Below, one piece after another: positions 1 through 9,173 of a DNA stretch of 64,000 nt. Position numbers and translations under genes: made by a program. Position 1 is the stretch's first letter, and every line of letters starts with the position of its first letter. This DNA is from Mojavia pulchra JT2-VF2. Lineage in GTDB: Bacteria > Cyanobacteriota > Cyanobacteriia > Cyanobacteriales > Nostocaceae. Below the pieces are notes generated by a model. That model did no database searches, had not been told where the DNA came from, and saw only the letters and a list, made by a program, of their open reading frames with translations. The stretch is from contig JAHHHN010000007.1 in assembly GCA_019359325.1 (NCBI GenBank), forward strand, positions 124,001 through 188,000. The letters are read 5' to 3'.

Positions 1-7
1 AAACTAG

Positions 8-205
8 TTAAATTTGGTCATCTAGCCAATCGAAAATCCGCTCAAGTTGCTCTAAATCAACTAGCCCATACTGCCAAAGAAGCATTGGTAAAGGGCCGTT
101 ATCTAACTCACGGTGTCGTAACGCGACAGAAATATCTGCACTGGAAAGTTCGAGTTCATTATGTAAAAAATTGAGAAATTGTATATCGCTGTTACGGATG
201 ACCAT
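8..205 (-). CDS. DUF2949 family small protein
   Basis: A 65-residue protein that resembles the cyanobacterial DUF2949 family; the core LPMLLWQYGLVDLEQLERIF is the recognisable part. No catalytic motif, signal peptide or membrane segment is visible, and the family has no known function. It is the last of three minus-strand genes, following the serine acetyltransferase and an 87-residue protein. From memory of Anabaena 7120, comparable small genes lie between the serine acetyltransferase (nifP-like) gene and nifV-nifZ-nifT, so those nif genes may continue off the left edge. That continuation is inference. Confidence 0.75.
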   Translation of the reverse strand: MVIRNSDIQFLNFLHNELELSSADISVALRHRELDNGPLPMLLWQYGLVDLEQLERIFDWLDDQI

Positions 206-513
206 AATTGGACTTTAAACTTCAGAACTGTGGCGAAATTAAAAATAATAAATTCCCACCTATACTTGGTAATTTCAATTTTTAATTGCCAGAATATGTC
301 AGGAAAACTTTAAATCTAGCAGTTCGGATCAAACCCGAAGTGAAGCGTTACTTCTTACAGTCTGCAATAAAATTTCCTAGCGAACAGTAACTTCAACTTC
401 CAAACCTATTAGGTGATTATGCATTGGGGATTGAGCATGGGGACTGGGGACTGGGGACTGGGGACAAGGAGACAAGGAGAGTAACTAATAACTATTTACT
501 CAGCACTCAGCAC
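206..513. repeat. Intergenic stretch with STRR heptamers
   Basis: No gene is seen. From about 425 to 535 there are tandem GGGACTG-type heptamers followed by CACTCAG-type heptamers. These are short tandemly repeated repetitive (STRR) sequences typical of heterocystous cyanobacteria. The rest is AT-rich with no recognisable signal. Confidence 0.6.
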
Positions 514-777
514 TCAGCACTCAGGACTATTATTCCAGCAACGCTCTAGCCAGTCTATTAATTCGTGGCGAGAAGCGAGACATTGCATAACAGTGCTGCG
601 AATTAGAATTGCTTCAACGCAATTATTGACTCGCACTCGTAAAGAACCATCAGCCGGACAGGAACTGTTAATCTTTAACTCTTGCAAGCGGTGATAGATT
701 CGCCAGCGATCGCTCAAAGGAATGTGCAAAACTTGATCGCCTAAAGCATCGTAACTACTGGGTGGCAACATAAGCAA
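514..777 (-). CDS. Conserved small cyanobacterial protein, function unknown
   Basis: An 87-residue soluble protein with no signal peptide, membrane segment or motif that I recognise. It ends WLERCWNNSPEC and carries two Trp and several Cys residues, but no metal-binding spacing. It lies 39 bp downstream of the serine acetyltransferase on the same strand, so co-transcription is likely. The third codon is also Met and could be the true start. Its position between a cysE/nifP-like gene and a DUF2949 gene suggests a conserved nif-linked neighbourhood. The role is unknown. Confidence 0.55.
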   Translation of the reverse strand: MLMLPPSSYDALGDQVLHIPLSDRWRIYHRLQELKINSSCPADGSLRVRVNNCVEAILIRSTVMQCLASRHELIDWLERCWNNSPEC

Positions 778-816
778 TTCAAAATTTAAAATGTTGGAAC
801 AACGATTTGACGAGTT

Positions 817-1641
817 TTACTGTCTTACCTCATCTTTCTTCTGGCTACTGAGGCTTTGCAGTTGTTGTTCAAGTTGCTCAATGCGGGAAAGCAAAGAGCG
901 AATCATGCTGGCTTCAACATCGGGTAGCTTACCGTGTTCTAGAGGTTCGCCTTGATTGCGAGAAATAATGCGTCCAGGAATTCCGACGACGGTAGAATCT
1001 GTAGGGACATCCCGCAACACAACCGAACCTGCGCCAACCCGGACGCGATCGCCTATTTGAATATTGCCTAAAACTTTCGCACCCGCACCTACAACAACAT
1101 TTTTGCCGACAGTAGGATGGCGCTTACCGCTTTCTTTGCCAGTACCACCGAGAGTAACACCTTGATAAATCAGCGTGTAGTCCCCCACAATAGCAGTTTC
1201 GCCAATGACAACACCCATACCGTGGTCGATAAACACGCCCTTACCAATCTTTGCACCTGGGTGAATTTCAATTCCTGTGAAAAATCTTCCCAGGTGAGAA
1301 ATCAAGCGGGGAAAGAAAGCTACTCCTCGCTGGTGCAACCAATGGGCAAGACGATGCAAACAGATTGCGTGCAAACCAGGGTAACAAAATATTACCTCTA
1401 ACCAATTACGGGCTGCTGGATCGCGCTCAAAAATAATGCGAAAATCACTCAATAATGGCTCAAAAAAATAGCCAGAGAGTAGATTTTTCAGCAGGAAGGT
1501 ATTTGCAGAATCCGGCTTACTTGCAGTCTTGGAATTTTTGATACTATCTAATATCTGTTGCATCGGTACTGTCTGGTTCAAAAAGCCGTGTGCTATTTTT
1601 CTGCTTATATCAGGCGGCTTGTAAGGGGACAGTAAAACCAA
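817..1641 (-). CDS. cysE: Serine O-acetyltransferase (CysE/EpsC type; nifP-like)
   Basis: Acetylates L-serine with acetyl-CoA to give O-acetylserine, the cysteine precursor. The 274 residues hold an alpha-helical N-terminal part and, from about residue 115, a left-handed beta-helix of hexapeptide repeats containing [18 protein letters not shown] and the [12 protein letters not shown] loop, both typical of the family. The C-terminus (about 240-270) is a Gln-rich coiled coil. The N-terminus is long; an internal Met at about residue 27 could be the start. In diazotrophs a copy near nif genes is called nifP and is thought to boost cysteine for Fe-S cluster assembly through NifS. Proximity to nifB makes that plausible here but does not prove it. 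Confidence 0.9.
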   Translation of the reverse strand: MVLLSPYKPPDISRKIAHGFLNQTVPMQQILDSIKNSKTASKPDSANTFLLKNLLSGYFFEPLLSDFRIIFERDPAARNWLEVIFCYPGLHAICLHRLAHWLHQRGVAFFPRLISHLGRFFTGIEIHPGAKIGKGVFIDHGMGVVIGETAIVGDYTLIYQGVTLGGTGKESGKRHPTVGKNVVVGAGAKVLGNIQIGDRVRVGAGSVVLRDVPTDSTVVGIPGRIISRNQGEPLEHGKLPDVEASMIRSLLSRIEQLEQQLQSLSSQKKDEVRQ

Positions 1642-2209
1642 TGTCTATTGGATTTATTGGATTAATTAATGTTGTACTCATACCCCTTAACCCCCATTAC
1701 AGCGAAATTTCAAATTTGTCTTGGGGTAGGGGCGCTAGCTTTTCACAATAGGGGTACTAGTATTTATCAGGTAGGGGGTTAAGAATTTCTCTACTCATCA
1801 CTAAACCCTCTAGCTGTAACACTTTGCAATCATTTATAGAACTTATTTTGCAATATATTAAACTGTACTCAACTGCTAAGAAAAATGAGGTACAAGGGGC
1901 AACGAAGGGAATATCTGTATATCGAGTTACGTTTCCTATTTTATAATTTTGCTATTAAAAAAACCTAATTTCTTCACTTTCTTTTAGTATTTGTTGTCTG
2001 TAAATATATATACTTTTTAAATTAATTTGTTGCCAAGAAGGGTGTTTTATTTCACGCAGAGGCGCAGAGACGCAGAGAGGAACGTCAAAGATTTTGAGCG
2101 AATAATTCTTGGTGAACTTGGCGCTTTTGGTGGTTGGTAAAAAAAAATACACTGGTCTAATTGCGCTTGCGATCGCAATTATCAGCACAAGCAAGTTACA
2201 TTGTAATTG
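1642..2209. other. Intergenic region upstream of cysE
   Basis: No gene is seen. It contains AT-rich DNA and, near 2050-2080, a dispersed repeat of the form CACGCAGAGGCGCAGAGACG, common between genes in Nostoc-type genomes. The minus-strand promoter for the cysE-like gene should lie just above 1641, but no clear -10/-35 pair stands out. Confidence 0.4.
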
Positions 2210-2482
2210 AATAATGGAGTTCTGAGCCTCATTAATGGAGTTCTAAGCCTCATTAATGAGTATCTAAGACTGATTAATGGAGCTCTGAGCCTCATTAATG
2301 AGTATCCAAGACTGATTAATGGAGCTCTGAGCCTCATTAATGAGTATCCAAGACTGATTAATGGAGTTCTGAGCCTCATTAATGAGTATTCAAGACTGAT
2401 TAATGGAGTTCTAAGCTTCATTAATGAAGTTCTGAGCCTCATTAATGAGTATCTAAGACTGATTAATGGAGTTCCAAGCCTC
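2210..2482. repeat. Tandem array of 13 units of 21 bp
   Basis: Thirteen consecutive 21-bp units, each beginning ATTAATG (the first begins AATAATG). In the middle of the array two variants alternate, one with GAGCTCTGAGCCTC-like ends and one with AGTATCCAAGACTG-like ends, giving a 42-bp higher-order period. The period is a multiple of three, so open frames run through both strands; these look like by-products rather than genes, since the encoded peptides are simple 7-residue repeats. The array sits between the cysE-like gene and a minus-strand hypothetical gene. Confidence 0.9.
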
Positions 2483-2606
2483 ATTACAGTATTTTTTATC
2501 TATGTAGACCATACTCTTACCTTCTTCTTTGCGCCTTTGCGCCTTTGCGTAAGGTAAAAAAATTGACTTGTTCTACTTGAAAATAGCTGTAATAAGGATT
2601 AATTGC

Positions 2607-3083
2607 TCACGAACCAGATGCGGCTTTAGTCGGTCTACCTTTGATAGCTTTAAAGCGTTCACCTAATTGTTCAGCGACAGTTTTTAGACCTGGAGTTTTT
2701 TTTGCAGCCGTCTTTACATAGTCATAAACGGTCAAACTGCTGGTCATAGCTTCGCTACCAACTGCCAGTAGAGTATCATCTACTTGTTCAGTAATTTGGC
2801 GCATTGAGATTAAAACTTCGGTGAGTGCGGTGGCTAATTGATAATCCCGGACAAGTTCCTCAACCTTAAAGCTAGCTGGGAGAATTTCACGGTTCGACTG
2901 AGCAACGGTAATGCTATTGTTCACAAAGGCGAGACTTTTATCACCCATTTTTACTAAGCTACGCCGTTCTTCGTTGCTGAGAGTGATTAAAAAGGGTAAC
3001 TTTCTTTGGATAGTCTGTAGCGCGGCTTTAATTTCTTGGATATCTTTTGGTGAAAGGGAGCCTGTGATGTTTTGATACGCCAT
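2607..3083 (-). CDS. Hypothetical protein, helical
   Basis: A 158-residue soluble, probably all-helical protein with no family that I can name. It begins MAYQNITGSLSPKDIQEIKA and ends with a basic stretch, KGRPTKAASGS. There is no signal peptide or membrane segment. No partner gene is close enough to suggest an operon. It reads as a real gene because it is a full-length frame with balanced composition and a plausible start. Confidence 0.6.
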   Translation of the reverse strand: MAYQNITGSLSPKDIQEIKAALQTIQRKLPFLITLSNEERRSLVKMGDKSLAFVNNSITVAQSNREILPASFKVEELVRDYQLATALTEVLISMRQITEQVDDTLLAVGSEAMTSSLTVYDYVKTAAKKTPGLKTVAEQLGERFKAIKGRPTKAASGS

Positions 3084-3223
3084 CGTATTATTACTGTGTT
3101 AATTCTAGGGTTAAGTAGCAATATTTGCTACGTATAAAATGCCCAGAATGAGGATGCGATCGCACATTTTCTCGTAATTTTCAGTAATAAAATACTTTAG
3201 ACGCGAACCTTAGTCATTCATCT

Positions 3224-3486
3224 TTATTCATAAACATCTCGTCGATGAGCAATAGTATTTACAATGACCTAGTTTGTTTCATCATCGACTTGATAAATTA
3301 CTCGATAGTCCCCGATGCAACAACGGTAGTAGCCTACCAAGTCACCTTTGAGAGGCTTAATATTAGGGTGAAACCGAGGATTTTGTTCTAATTGCTCAAA
3401 ACATCTGGCAATTATCTAATATTTTGCGGGTTTTATCGGGAGTTGGTTGCGGTTGAGGGATAATAAATACACTTGCCCATAAAAGC
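3224..3486 (-). pseudogene. Decayed ParE/RelE-type toxin gene
   Basis: Reading the minus strand gives fragments of a ParE/RelE-family mRNA interferase or gyrase toxin: an upstream part with QPTPDKTRKILDN, then a frameshift, then KPLKGDLVGYYRCCIGDYRV, a stop codon, and IVNTIAHRRDVYE before the final stop. The order and motifs match the family, but the frame is broken at least twice and the start region is lost. No antitoxin gene is seen beside it. Probably non-functional. Confidence 0.7.
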
Positions 3487-3492
3487 ACAGTT

Positions 3493-5391
3493 ATGACTTG
3501 CTGCCTAAATCCAGCTTGCCAGAACCCGCCAAACCCTGATGGCACAATGTTTTGCTCTAACTGCGGTACAGGACTAGTAGTGCTAAGAAACCGCTATCGC
3601 CCAATTAAATCATTAGGTGGTGGGGGATTTGGTAAAACTTATTTGGCAGAAGATACAGACAAACTAAATGAGCATTGTGTCATCAAGCAATTTGCACCGC
3701 AAGTCCAGGGAACTGGCGCATTAAATAAAGCAACAGAACTATTTGATCAAGAAGCAAGGCGACTGCAACAGTTAGGAGAACATCCACAAATACCTACACT
3801 GTTGGCGTATTTTGAGCAAGATAATCGTCTGTATTTAGTGCAGCAATTTATCAACGGACAGAATTTATTGGCTGAATTACAACAGCAGGGAACTTTCAAC
3901 GAGCAAAAACTCAGAGAATTATTGCTTGATTTGTTAGATATTCTCAAAACAGTTCATCAACACAAAGTCATTCACCGCGATATCAAACCAGAAAATATCA
4001 TTCGTCGCGGTGATGGTAAATTGGTGCTGATTGACTTTGGTGCATCCAAGCAACTGACAGCAACGGTGATGACTCAACCAGGAACCACCATCGGTTCTTT
4101 TGGGTATGCGCCACTGGAACAGATGCAGGGTGGTGAAGCTTACCCAGCAAGTGATTTATATAGTGTGGGTGCAACTTGCTTTCACCTATTGAGTGGAATT
4201 CCCCCTTGGGAGTTGTGGAAACGACAAGGTTATGGCTGGGTTGCTAATTGGAGACAGCATTTACAGCAAAGCGTGAGTCAGAATTTGGGGCGTGTGCTGG
4301 ATAAGTTGTTGCAAGAACAATACCAGCAGCGTTATCAGTCGGCTGAGGAAGTTTTACAAGATTTAAATCCACCGCTACCACCGCCACCACCGCCACCACC
4401 CCGCCAAAAAAATTCTATTCCTATATATCTTGTTGTTATTCCATTAATTGTATTGATGGGTGCTGGTACTTTTTATTTGCTAGGACTGACAAATCCAGTA
4501 AGAATAGAACAGAAAAGTGCTAATACTTACTATAAGGAAGGATTAGAAAAATACAACAACAAAGATTTTCGCGGTGCAATTGAAGATTACAACTCTGCCA
4601 TCAAAATCAATCCTAACTATGCAAATGCTTACATCGGACGAGGTTTAGCTCGCTCTGATTTAGGAGATAAGCAAGCAGCAATTGAAGATTACAACTCTGC
4701 CATCAAAATCAATCCCAACTATGCACTTGCTTACTACAACCGGGGTATTGTTCGCTCTGATTTAGGAGATAAGCAAGCAGCAATTGAAGACTACACCCAA
4801 GCCATTAAAATTAATCCCAACTATGCACTTGCTTACAACAACCGGGGTTTAGCTCGCTCTGATTTAGGAGATAACCAAGCAGCAATTGAAGACTATACCC
4901 AAGCCATCAAAATTAATTCCAACTATGCACTTGCTTACTACAACCGGGGTATTGCTCGCTCTGATTTAGGAGATAACCAAGCAGCAATTGAAGACTACAC
5001 CCAAGCCATCAAAATCAATCCCTACTATGCAAATGCTTACAACAACCGGGGTATTGCTCGCTCTGATTTAGGAGATAATCAAGCTGCAATTGTAGATTAC
5101 AACTCTGCCATCAAAATCAATCCCAACTATGAACTTGCTTACTACAACCGGGGTTTAGCTCGCTCTAATTTAGGAGATAATCAAGCTGCAATTGTAGATT
5201 ACAACTCTGCCATCAAAATCAATCCCAACTATGCAAATGCTTACTACAACAGGGGTAATGCTCGTTCTGCTTTAGGAGATAAGCAAGCAGCAATTGTAGA
5301 TTTTCGTAAATCTGCCGATTTGTATAAGCAACAAGGAAAAGAAAGTGCCTATCAAGATGCTCTAAACCGCATTAAACAACTTGAGAAATAA
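3493..5391 (+). CDS. Serine/threonine protein kinase with zinc ribbon and TPR repeats
   Basis: A 632-residue membrane-anchored kinase. Residues 3-25 form a zinc-ribbon-like segment with paired Cys motifs. The kinase domain runs from about 35 to 290, with a glycine loop GGGGFGKTY near 41, VIK lysine near 66, catalytic loop HRDIKPEN at 161-168 and the DFG motif near 180, so it looks active. A proline-rich linker and one membrane segment (about 307-331) follow. From about 343 to the end lie eight 34-residue TPR units, very alike at DNA level and probably prone to copy-number change. The TPR domain is presumably on the far side of the membrane and binds a partner. Such hybrid kinases are common in Nostoc; the target is unknown. 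Confidence 0.93.
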   Translation: MTCCLNPACQNPPNPDGTMFCSNCGTGLVVLRNRYRPIKSLGGGGFGKTYLAEDTDKLNEHCVIKQFAPQVQGTGALNKATELFDQEARRLQQLGEHPQIPTLLAYFEQDNRLYLVQQFINGQNLLAELQQQGTFNEQKLRELLLDLLDILKTVHQHKVIHRDIKPENIIRRGDGKLVLIDFGASKQLTATVMTQPGTTIGSFGYAPLEQMQGGEAYPASDLYSVGATCFHLLSGIPPWELWKRQGYGWVANWRQHLQQSVSQNLGRVLDKLLQEQYQQRYQSAEEVLQDLNPPLPPPPPPPPRQKNSIPIYLVVIPLIVLMGAGTFYLLGLTNPVRIEQKSANTYYKEGLEKYNNKDFRGAIEDYNSAIKINPNYANAYIGRGLARSDLGDKQAAIEDYNSAIKINPNYALAYYNRGIVRSDLGDKQAAIEDYTQAIKINPNYALAYNNRGLARSDLGDNQAAIEDYTQAIKINSNYALAYYNRGIARSDLGDNQAAIEDYTQAIKINPYYANAYNNRGIARSDLGDNQAAIVDYNSAIKINPNYELAYYNRGLARSNLGDNQAAIVDYNSAIKINPNYANAYYNRGNARSALGDKQAAIVDFRKSADLYKQQGKESAYQDALNRIKQLEK

Positions 5392-5561
5392 CCAGATTGC
5401 CGAGTTGTTAACAAAATCAGTAATATTTTCGCAAAAGGGAAAAATTATAGTAATTAGGATTAATCAAGATGATCTGGATCTATGTTGAGCGATGTCTAAC
5501 GACAAGCCGCTATGCGTCTACGCACAGGTAACAAGTAAAATTTACCAACAATACAGGACTA

Positions 5562-5816
5562 TTAATCCTGATTATTCTTCTCTTGCTGGACTCTTTGAGC
5601 GTTAGCGAAGCTGAACGAAGTTATCGCTTCTTCAATTATCCCAATATTCTCTTCTATAGGTTGACCATTTTCAGTAAACATCGACGGATATATAATTGCT
5701 TCTGAGTCGGGAGTACGCCGACTAAATAGAATTTCCAACGCTTCTATATCTTCCCGATGAGCAAGCACATATGCTCTCAATTCTTTGGTGGACATTTGAG
5801 CAAAATTAGGTTTCAT
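5562..5816 (-). CDS. DUF6887-like small protein
   Basis: An 84-residue protein starting at MKPNFAQMSTKELRAYVLAH, chosen because this N-terminus matches a recurrent cyanobacterial small-protein family; a longer reading would begin inside the upstream gene. The region LAHREDIEALEILF is the conserved part. It overlaps the upstream 62-residue gene by 11 bp, which suggests translational coupling. The two together resemble the DUF6888/DUF6887 pair. The function is unknown; a toxin-antitoxin-like role is only speculation. The family name is from memory. Confidence 0.55.
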   Translation of the reverse strand: MKPNFAQMSTKELRAYVLAHREDIEALEILFSRRTPDSEAIIYPSMFTENGQPIEENIGIIEEAITSFSFANAQRVQQEKNNQD

Positions 5817-5994
5817 TGACAAATCTCCAAGTTCCATCACGAAATACAAGAATTTGCAGTTCATCACCTGCCAAAATAAACACATTGCCAGTTATGTCAC
5901 TAAAACGGAATAGCTGAATTTCCCGGTAGAAATTGGACAAGTACTGGCAAATAATCACACACATAAGTGGTTGCCGGGTTGTAGGATATAGCAA
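5806..5994 (-). CDS. DUF6888-like small protein
   Basis: A 62-residue protein with the pattern CQYLSNFYREIQLFRFSDIT, then GNVFILAGDELQILVFRDGTW. This resembles the cyanobacterial DUF6888 family, which often lies directly before a DUF6887 gene as here. No membrane segment is seen. The start is uncertain: Met1 or the later Met in LMCVIICQ. Function unknown. Confidence 0.55.
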   Translation of the reverse strand: MLYPTTRQPLMCVIICQYLSNFYREIQLFRFSDITGNVFILAGDELQILVFRDGTWRFVNET

Positions 5995-6312
5995 TCCGAT
6001 TTGATTTCTGAATCACTCGTAGAGGTAAGGGACTGGGGATTGGGGACTGGGGACTGGGAAGAAGGAATAAAGGTGTACTGAATTTTGTTCAAAAATCAAA
6101 TATGAGTTTTATATATATTCTTTTCCTCAATTGTGACATAAATAATATTAAGCCTTACAGTGTTAAACAATCTCGGTTTACACCGGAATAATTGCCGCGA
6201 TCGCACACAACTCGAATTCGTAATTTGTAATACGTTACAAGAGCAAGTAAATAACAGTTACTGCAATGATAAAATCGCTACAGCTAAAAACTATGCTACA
6301 ACAACATCCAGA

Positions 6313-7122
6313 GTGAAAACCGACAGCATATTTTATCGCCTATTTCAAGAATTCCCCAGCATCTTCTTTCAACTAATTGGCAACCCTCCCGAAACCGCTA
6401 ACATATATCAATTTGCTTCAGTTGAAATCAAACAAACTGCTTTTAGAATCGACGGTGTATTTCTGCCCACCCAAGATGAAGAAAGCCCGATTTATTTTGT
6501 AGAAGTCCAATTTCAGCCAGACTCTGATATTTACTTGCGCCTGGTATCGGAAATTTGTTTATACTTACGCCAGAATCAACGTAAAAATCCTTGGCGGGGA
6601 GTGGTGATTTATCCTAGTAGAGATATAGATATAGCTGATAAAGAAGATTTCTTAGAATTCTTTCAAAGTCAGCGGATCAGTCTAATTTACTTAGATGAAT
6701 TAGGCGAAACTGCATCACTACCGCTAGGCATTGCTACGATAAAATTAGTGGTTGAAGAGGAAGATACAGCCATTAGCACCGCCAGGGAATTAATCAACCG
6801 TACCCAGCAAGCCGTAAATTTGCAACTCCCACAAAAACAATTACTAGAATTAATAGAGACAATCCTAGTTTATAAATTTCCGAAAATGAGTCAAAAGGAG
6901 ATAGAAGCAATGTTTGGTTTAAGTGAATTGAAGCAAACACGAGTTTATCAAGAAGCTAGAGAAGAAGGTGAACAGAAAGGTCGTTTGGAAGCAAAATTAG
7001 AAGCTGTACCTAAGTTTTTAGCACTGGGTTTAACTGTGGAACAGATAGCACAGGCGTTGGATTTGGACATTGCACAAGTACAGCAAGTAGCACAGCAAAC
7101 GCGTGGGCGTAGCCAGCCGTAG
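6313..7122 (+). CDS. DUF2887/Rpn-family PD-(D/E)XK nuclease-like protein
   Basis: A 269-residue protein of the cyanobacterial DUF2887/Rpn-like family, whose members have a restriction-endonuclease fold and are related to recombination-promoting nucleases. The core is VKTDSIFYRLFQEFPSIFF, then FRIDGVFLP and PIYFVEVQFQPDSD, which supplies the acidic and E-x-Q residues of the nuclease site. A charged helical region and a DNA-binding-like tail (GLTVEQIAQALDLDIAQVQ) follow. I chose the GTG at 6313 because the family begins KTDSIFYRLF; a longer reading from a GTG at 6160 adds 51 unrelated residues. Such genes are multicopy in Nostoc and behave like selfish or regulatory genes. Confidence 0.8.
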   Translation: MKTDSIFYRLFQEFPSIFFQLIGNPPETANIYQFASVEIKQTAFRIDGVFLPTQDEESPIYFVEVQFQPDSDIYLRLVSEICLYLRQNQRKNPWRGVVIYPSRDIDIADKEDFLEFFQSQRISLIYLDELGETASLPLGIATIKLVVEEEDTAISTARELINRTQQAVNLQLPQKQLLELIETILVYKFPKMSQKEIEAMFGLSELKQTRVYQEAREEGEQKGRLEAKLEAVPKFLALGLTVEQIAQALDLDIAQVQQVAQQTRGRSQP

Positions 7123-7345
7123 GCATCGCAGGAATAAAATGCACAAGAGCGATGTCTGGTGACAAGCCCTACCCTTCGGGAACGTCTTCGACGAACGGGT
7201 TCGGCAGTTGCTACCCTGCGGGAATGCTTTCAGCGAACAAGTCGGGGAACCCGCAAGGGCGGACTGCCGAACCGCTTTGCGCTTACGCATCCAACCTTGT
7301 CTAAACTATAAATAACAGCAAAACCCCATACTTGGAGGTGCAGTA
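7123..7345. repeat. Spacer with dispersed repeat and long hairpin
   Basis: Contains a Nostoc-type dispersed repeat starting near 7143 (GCGATGTCTGGTGACAAGCC); a related copy lies near 5491-5525. GTTCGGCAGT at 7199-7208 pairs with ACTGCCGAAC at 7262-7271. A GGAGG ribosome site near 7333 serves the downstream Uma2 gene. Confidence 0.55.
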
Positions 7346-8041
7346 GTGGTACAACAAGTCACACCAGAAAACACCATCGAAGTCATCTACCCGGAAAGCG
7401 ACGGACAGCCAATGGCAGATAATACAGAACAATTTGCATGGATTGTCAAAATTAAAGAAAATTTAGAAATTTTATTTGCATCGCAAGCTGATGTATTTAT
7501 CGCCGGAGATTTGTTTTGGTATCCAGTTCAAGGAAACCCTAATATTAAACAAGCACCGGATACAATGGTAGTCTTTGGTAGACCAAAAGGAAAACGGGGT
7601 TCCTATTTACAGTGGGATGAAGATAATATACCCCCACAGGTAGTATTTGAAATACTATCGCCAGGTAACACCCTCAAAGAAATGACCAAAAAATTGCAGT
7701 TTTATCAACGTTACGGTGTAGAAGAATATTATATTTACGATCCGGATAAGAACGATTTAAATGGCTTGCTTCGTTCTGAGGAGAGTTTTGAAGTTATCGA
7801 AGAGATGAATGGCTGGGTAAGTCCGCGTTTGGGAATACGTTTTCAACTAACACCTGATACTCTGGAAATTGTTTCTCCTACCGGACAAAAGTTTTTGTCA
7901 CCTGTAGAAATTGACTCTTTACGAGAACAGGAACGTCAAGCGAAGGAAGCGGCTTTACAAGAATTGGAAAAAGAGCGCGATCGCTATCAAGAATTGTTAG
8001 CTAAACTCAAAGAAAAGGGAATTGACACAGATAATTTGTAA
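7346..8041 (+). CDS. Uma2 family endonuclease-like protein
   Basis: A 231-residue member of the Uma2/DUF820 family, a PD-(D/E)XK fold greatly expanded in cyanobacteria. Visible motifs are PDTMVVFGRPKG, then PPQVVFEILSPGNT and KLQFYQRYGVEEYYIYDPD, which carry the D, E-x-(V/L) and Y residues of the family. The C-terminus is a charged coiled coil. The GTG start follows a strong GGAGG site. The biological role of Uma2 proteins is not settled. A second, shorter Uma2 gene lies inside the fdxN element at 28661-29242. Confidence 0.88.
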   Translation: MVQQVTPENTIEVIYPESDGQPMADNTEQFAWIVKIKENLEILFASQADVFIAGDLFWYPVQGNPNIKQAPDTMVVFGRPKGKRGSYLQWDEDNIPPQVVFEILSPGNTLKEMTKKLQFYQRYGVEEYYIYDPDKNDLNGLLRSEESFEVIEEMNGWVSPRLGIRFQLTPDTLEIVSPTGQKFLSPVEIDSLREQERQAKEAALQELEKERDRYQELLAKLKEKGIDTDNL

Positions 8042-8228
8042 TTGCTGTTAGAGTTAATGCTTCGCCATCCAAAACTCAAAATTTGGCTTCATATACAAAC
8101 CTCCATAGAATAAAAACAAACCACAGACAAACACCAATAATTTTTCTGTGATTAGACTTCAAATCCCTAAACTTTTTGTAAAAATCCTATTTCTGCGCTC
8201 TCTTCTGCATGAGATAAAAAATTACACA

Positions 8229-9173
8229 TCAACTAGTAACAGCGATCGCAATTTTCCCCACAGCCCGCTCACTTTCGCTATACGCATGAGCCTGTGCTAG
8301 TTCTGGTAGTGGATAGGTGCGGTCAATCACAGTGCGAACTCTACCCGCCTCAATCAAATCTTTTAAATAAACTAAATCTTGAGTATTAGGCTTTTCCACA
8401 ACTAATTTAGCTTTTTGACCAGGCAAGAATGCTGTCAAGACACTCTGCACCAACACTTCAGGGGTAGGTAAAGTTGTCACATAAACCCCATTTGGCTTTA
8501 GAACTTTTTGACACATAGAAAACGAACGCTTGGCCACTGTATCAAAAACGATGTCGTACTTTATCGCCTCTGTGGTGAAGTCTTGTTGCGTGTAGTCAAT
8601 AACGCGGTTTGCTCCCAGAGATTTAACAAACTCCAAATTTTTGGTACTGCAAACACCCGTCACCTCTGTTCCCAAGGCTTTGGCAATTTGCACTGCAAAT
8701 ATACCCACCCCACCCGCAGCACCATTAATCAAAACTGTCTGTCCAGCTTGAATATTACCCAGATCGCGTAAAGCTTGCAGCGCTGTTAGTGCAGCTAAGG
8801 GTACTGTGGCTGCTTCTTCATAGCTCAAATTCGTTGGTTTGGGCACTGCCAAATTTTCGGGAATGGCGGCAAATTCCGCGTAAGCACCGCCAGGGAAGCT
8901 AGTGCTGCCATAAATGGCATCTCCTGGTTGAAAACGGGTAACTTGCGAACCTACAGAAACCACTTCTCCCGCCACATCAAAGCCCAAAATCATCGGGAAG
9001 CTGATACCTGTAAGCACACTCAACATTCCCTGGCGGATTTTCCAATCAACGGGATTAACGCTACTGGCGTGGACTTTCACTAGTAATTGATCGGGTTTAA
9101 TTTGCGGTTGCTGCCAATCTTCGTAATGCAAAACATCAGTGGCTCCATAGCCTCGCATAAGGGCTGCTTTCAT
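8229..9173 (-). CDS. Zinc-independent quinone oxidoreductase-like dehydrogenase (MDR family)
   Basis: A 314-residue NAD(P)H-dependent medium-chain dehydrogenase/reductase. The N-terminal GroES-like domain includes VHASSVNPVDWKIRQG and GFDVAGEV; the Rossmann domain has INGAAGGVGIFAVQIAKALG. The structural-zinc cysteine cluster is absent, as in quinone oxidoreductases. I chose the Met of MKAALMRGYGATDVL as start because family members begin there; a longer reading adds 17 basic residues. It faces away from nifB. The substrate is unknown, perhaps quinones or enones. Confidence 0.88.
   Translation of the reverse strand: MKAALMRGYGATDVLHYEDWQQPQIKPDQLLVKVHASSVNPVDWKIRQGMLSVLTGISFPMILGFDVAGEVVSVGSQVTRFQPGDAIYGSTSFPGGAYAEFAAIPENLAVPKPTNLSYEEAATVPLAALTALQALRDLGNIQAGQTVLINGAAGGVGIFAVQIAKALGTEVTGVCSTKNLEFVKSLGANRVIDYTQQDFTTEAIKYDIVFDTVAKRSFSMCQKVLKPNGVYVTTLPTPEVLVQSVLTAFLPGQKAKLVVEKPNTQDLVYLKDLIEAGRVRTVIDRTYPLPELAQAHAYSESERAVGKIAIAVTS

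Noticed and set aside
2210-2482. CRISPR array
   Set aside because: Units are contiguous with no unique spacers, and no cas genes are present.
2182-2557. Open frames on both strands through the 21-bp array
   Set aside because: They exist because the period is a multiple of three; the peptides are simple repeats with no family.
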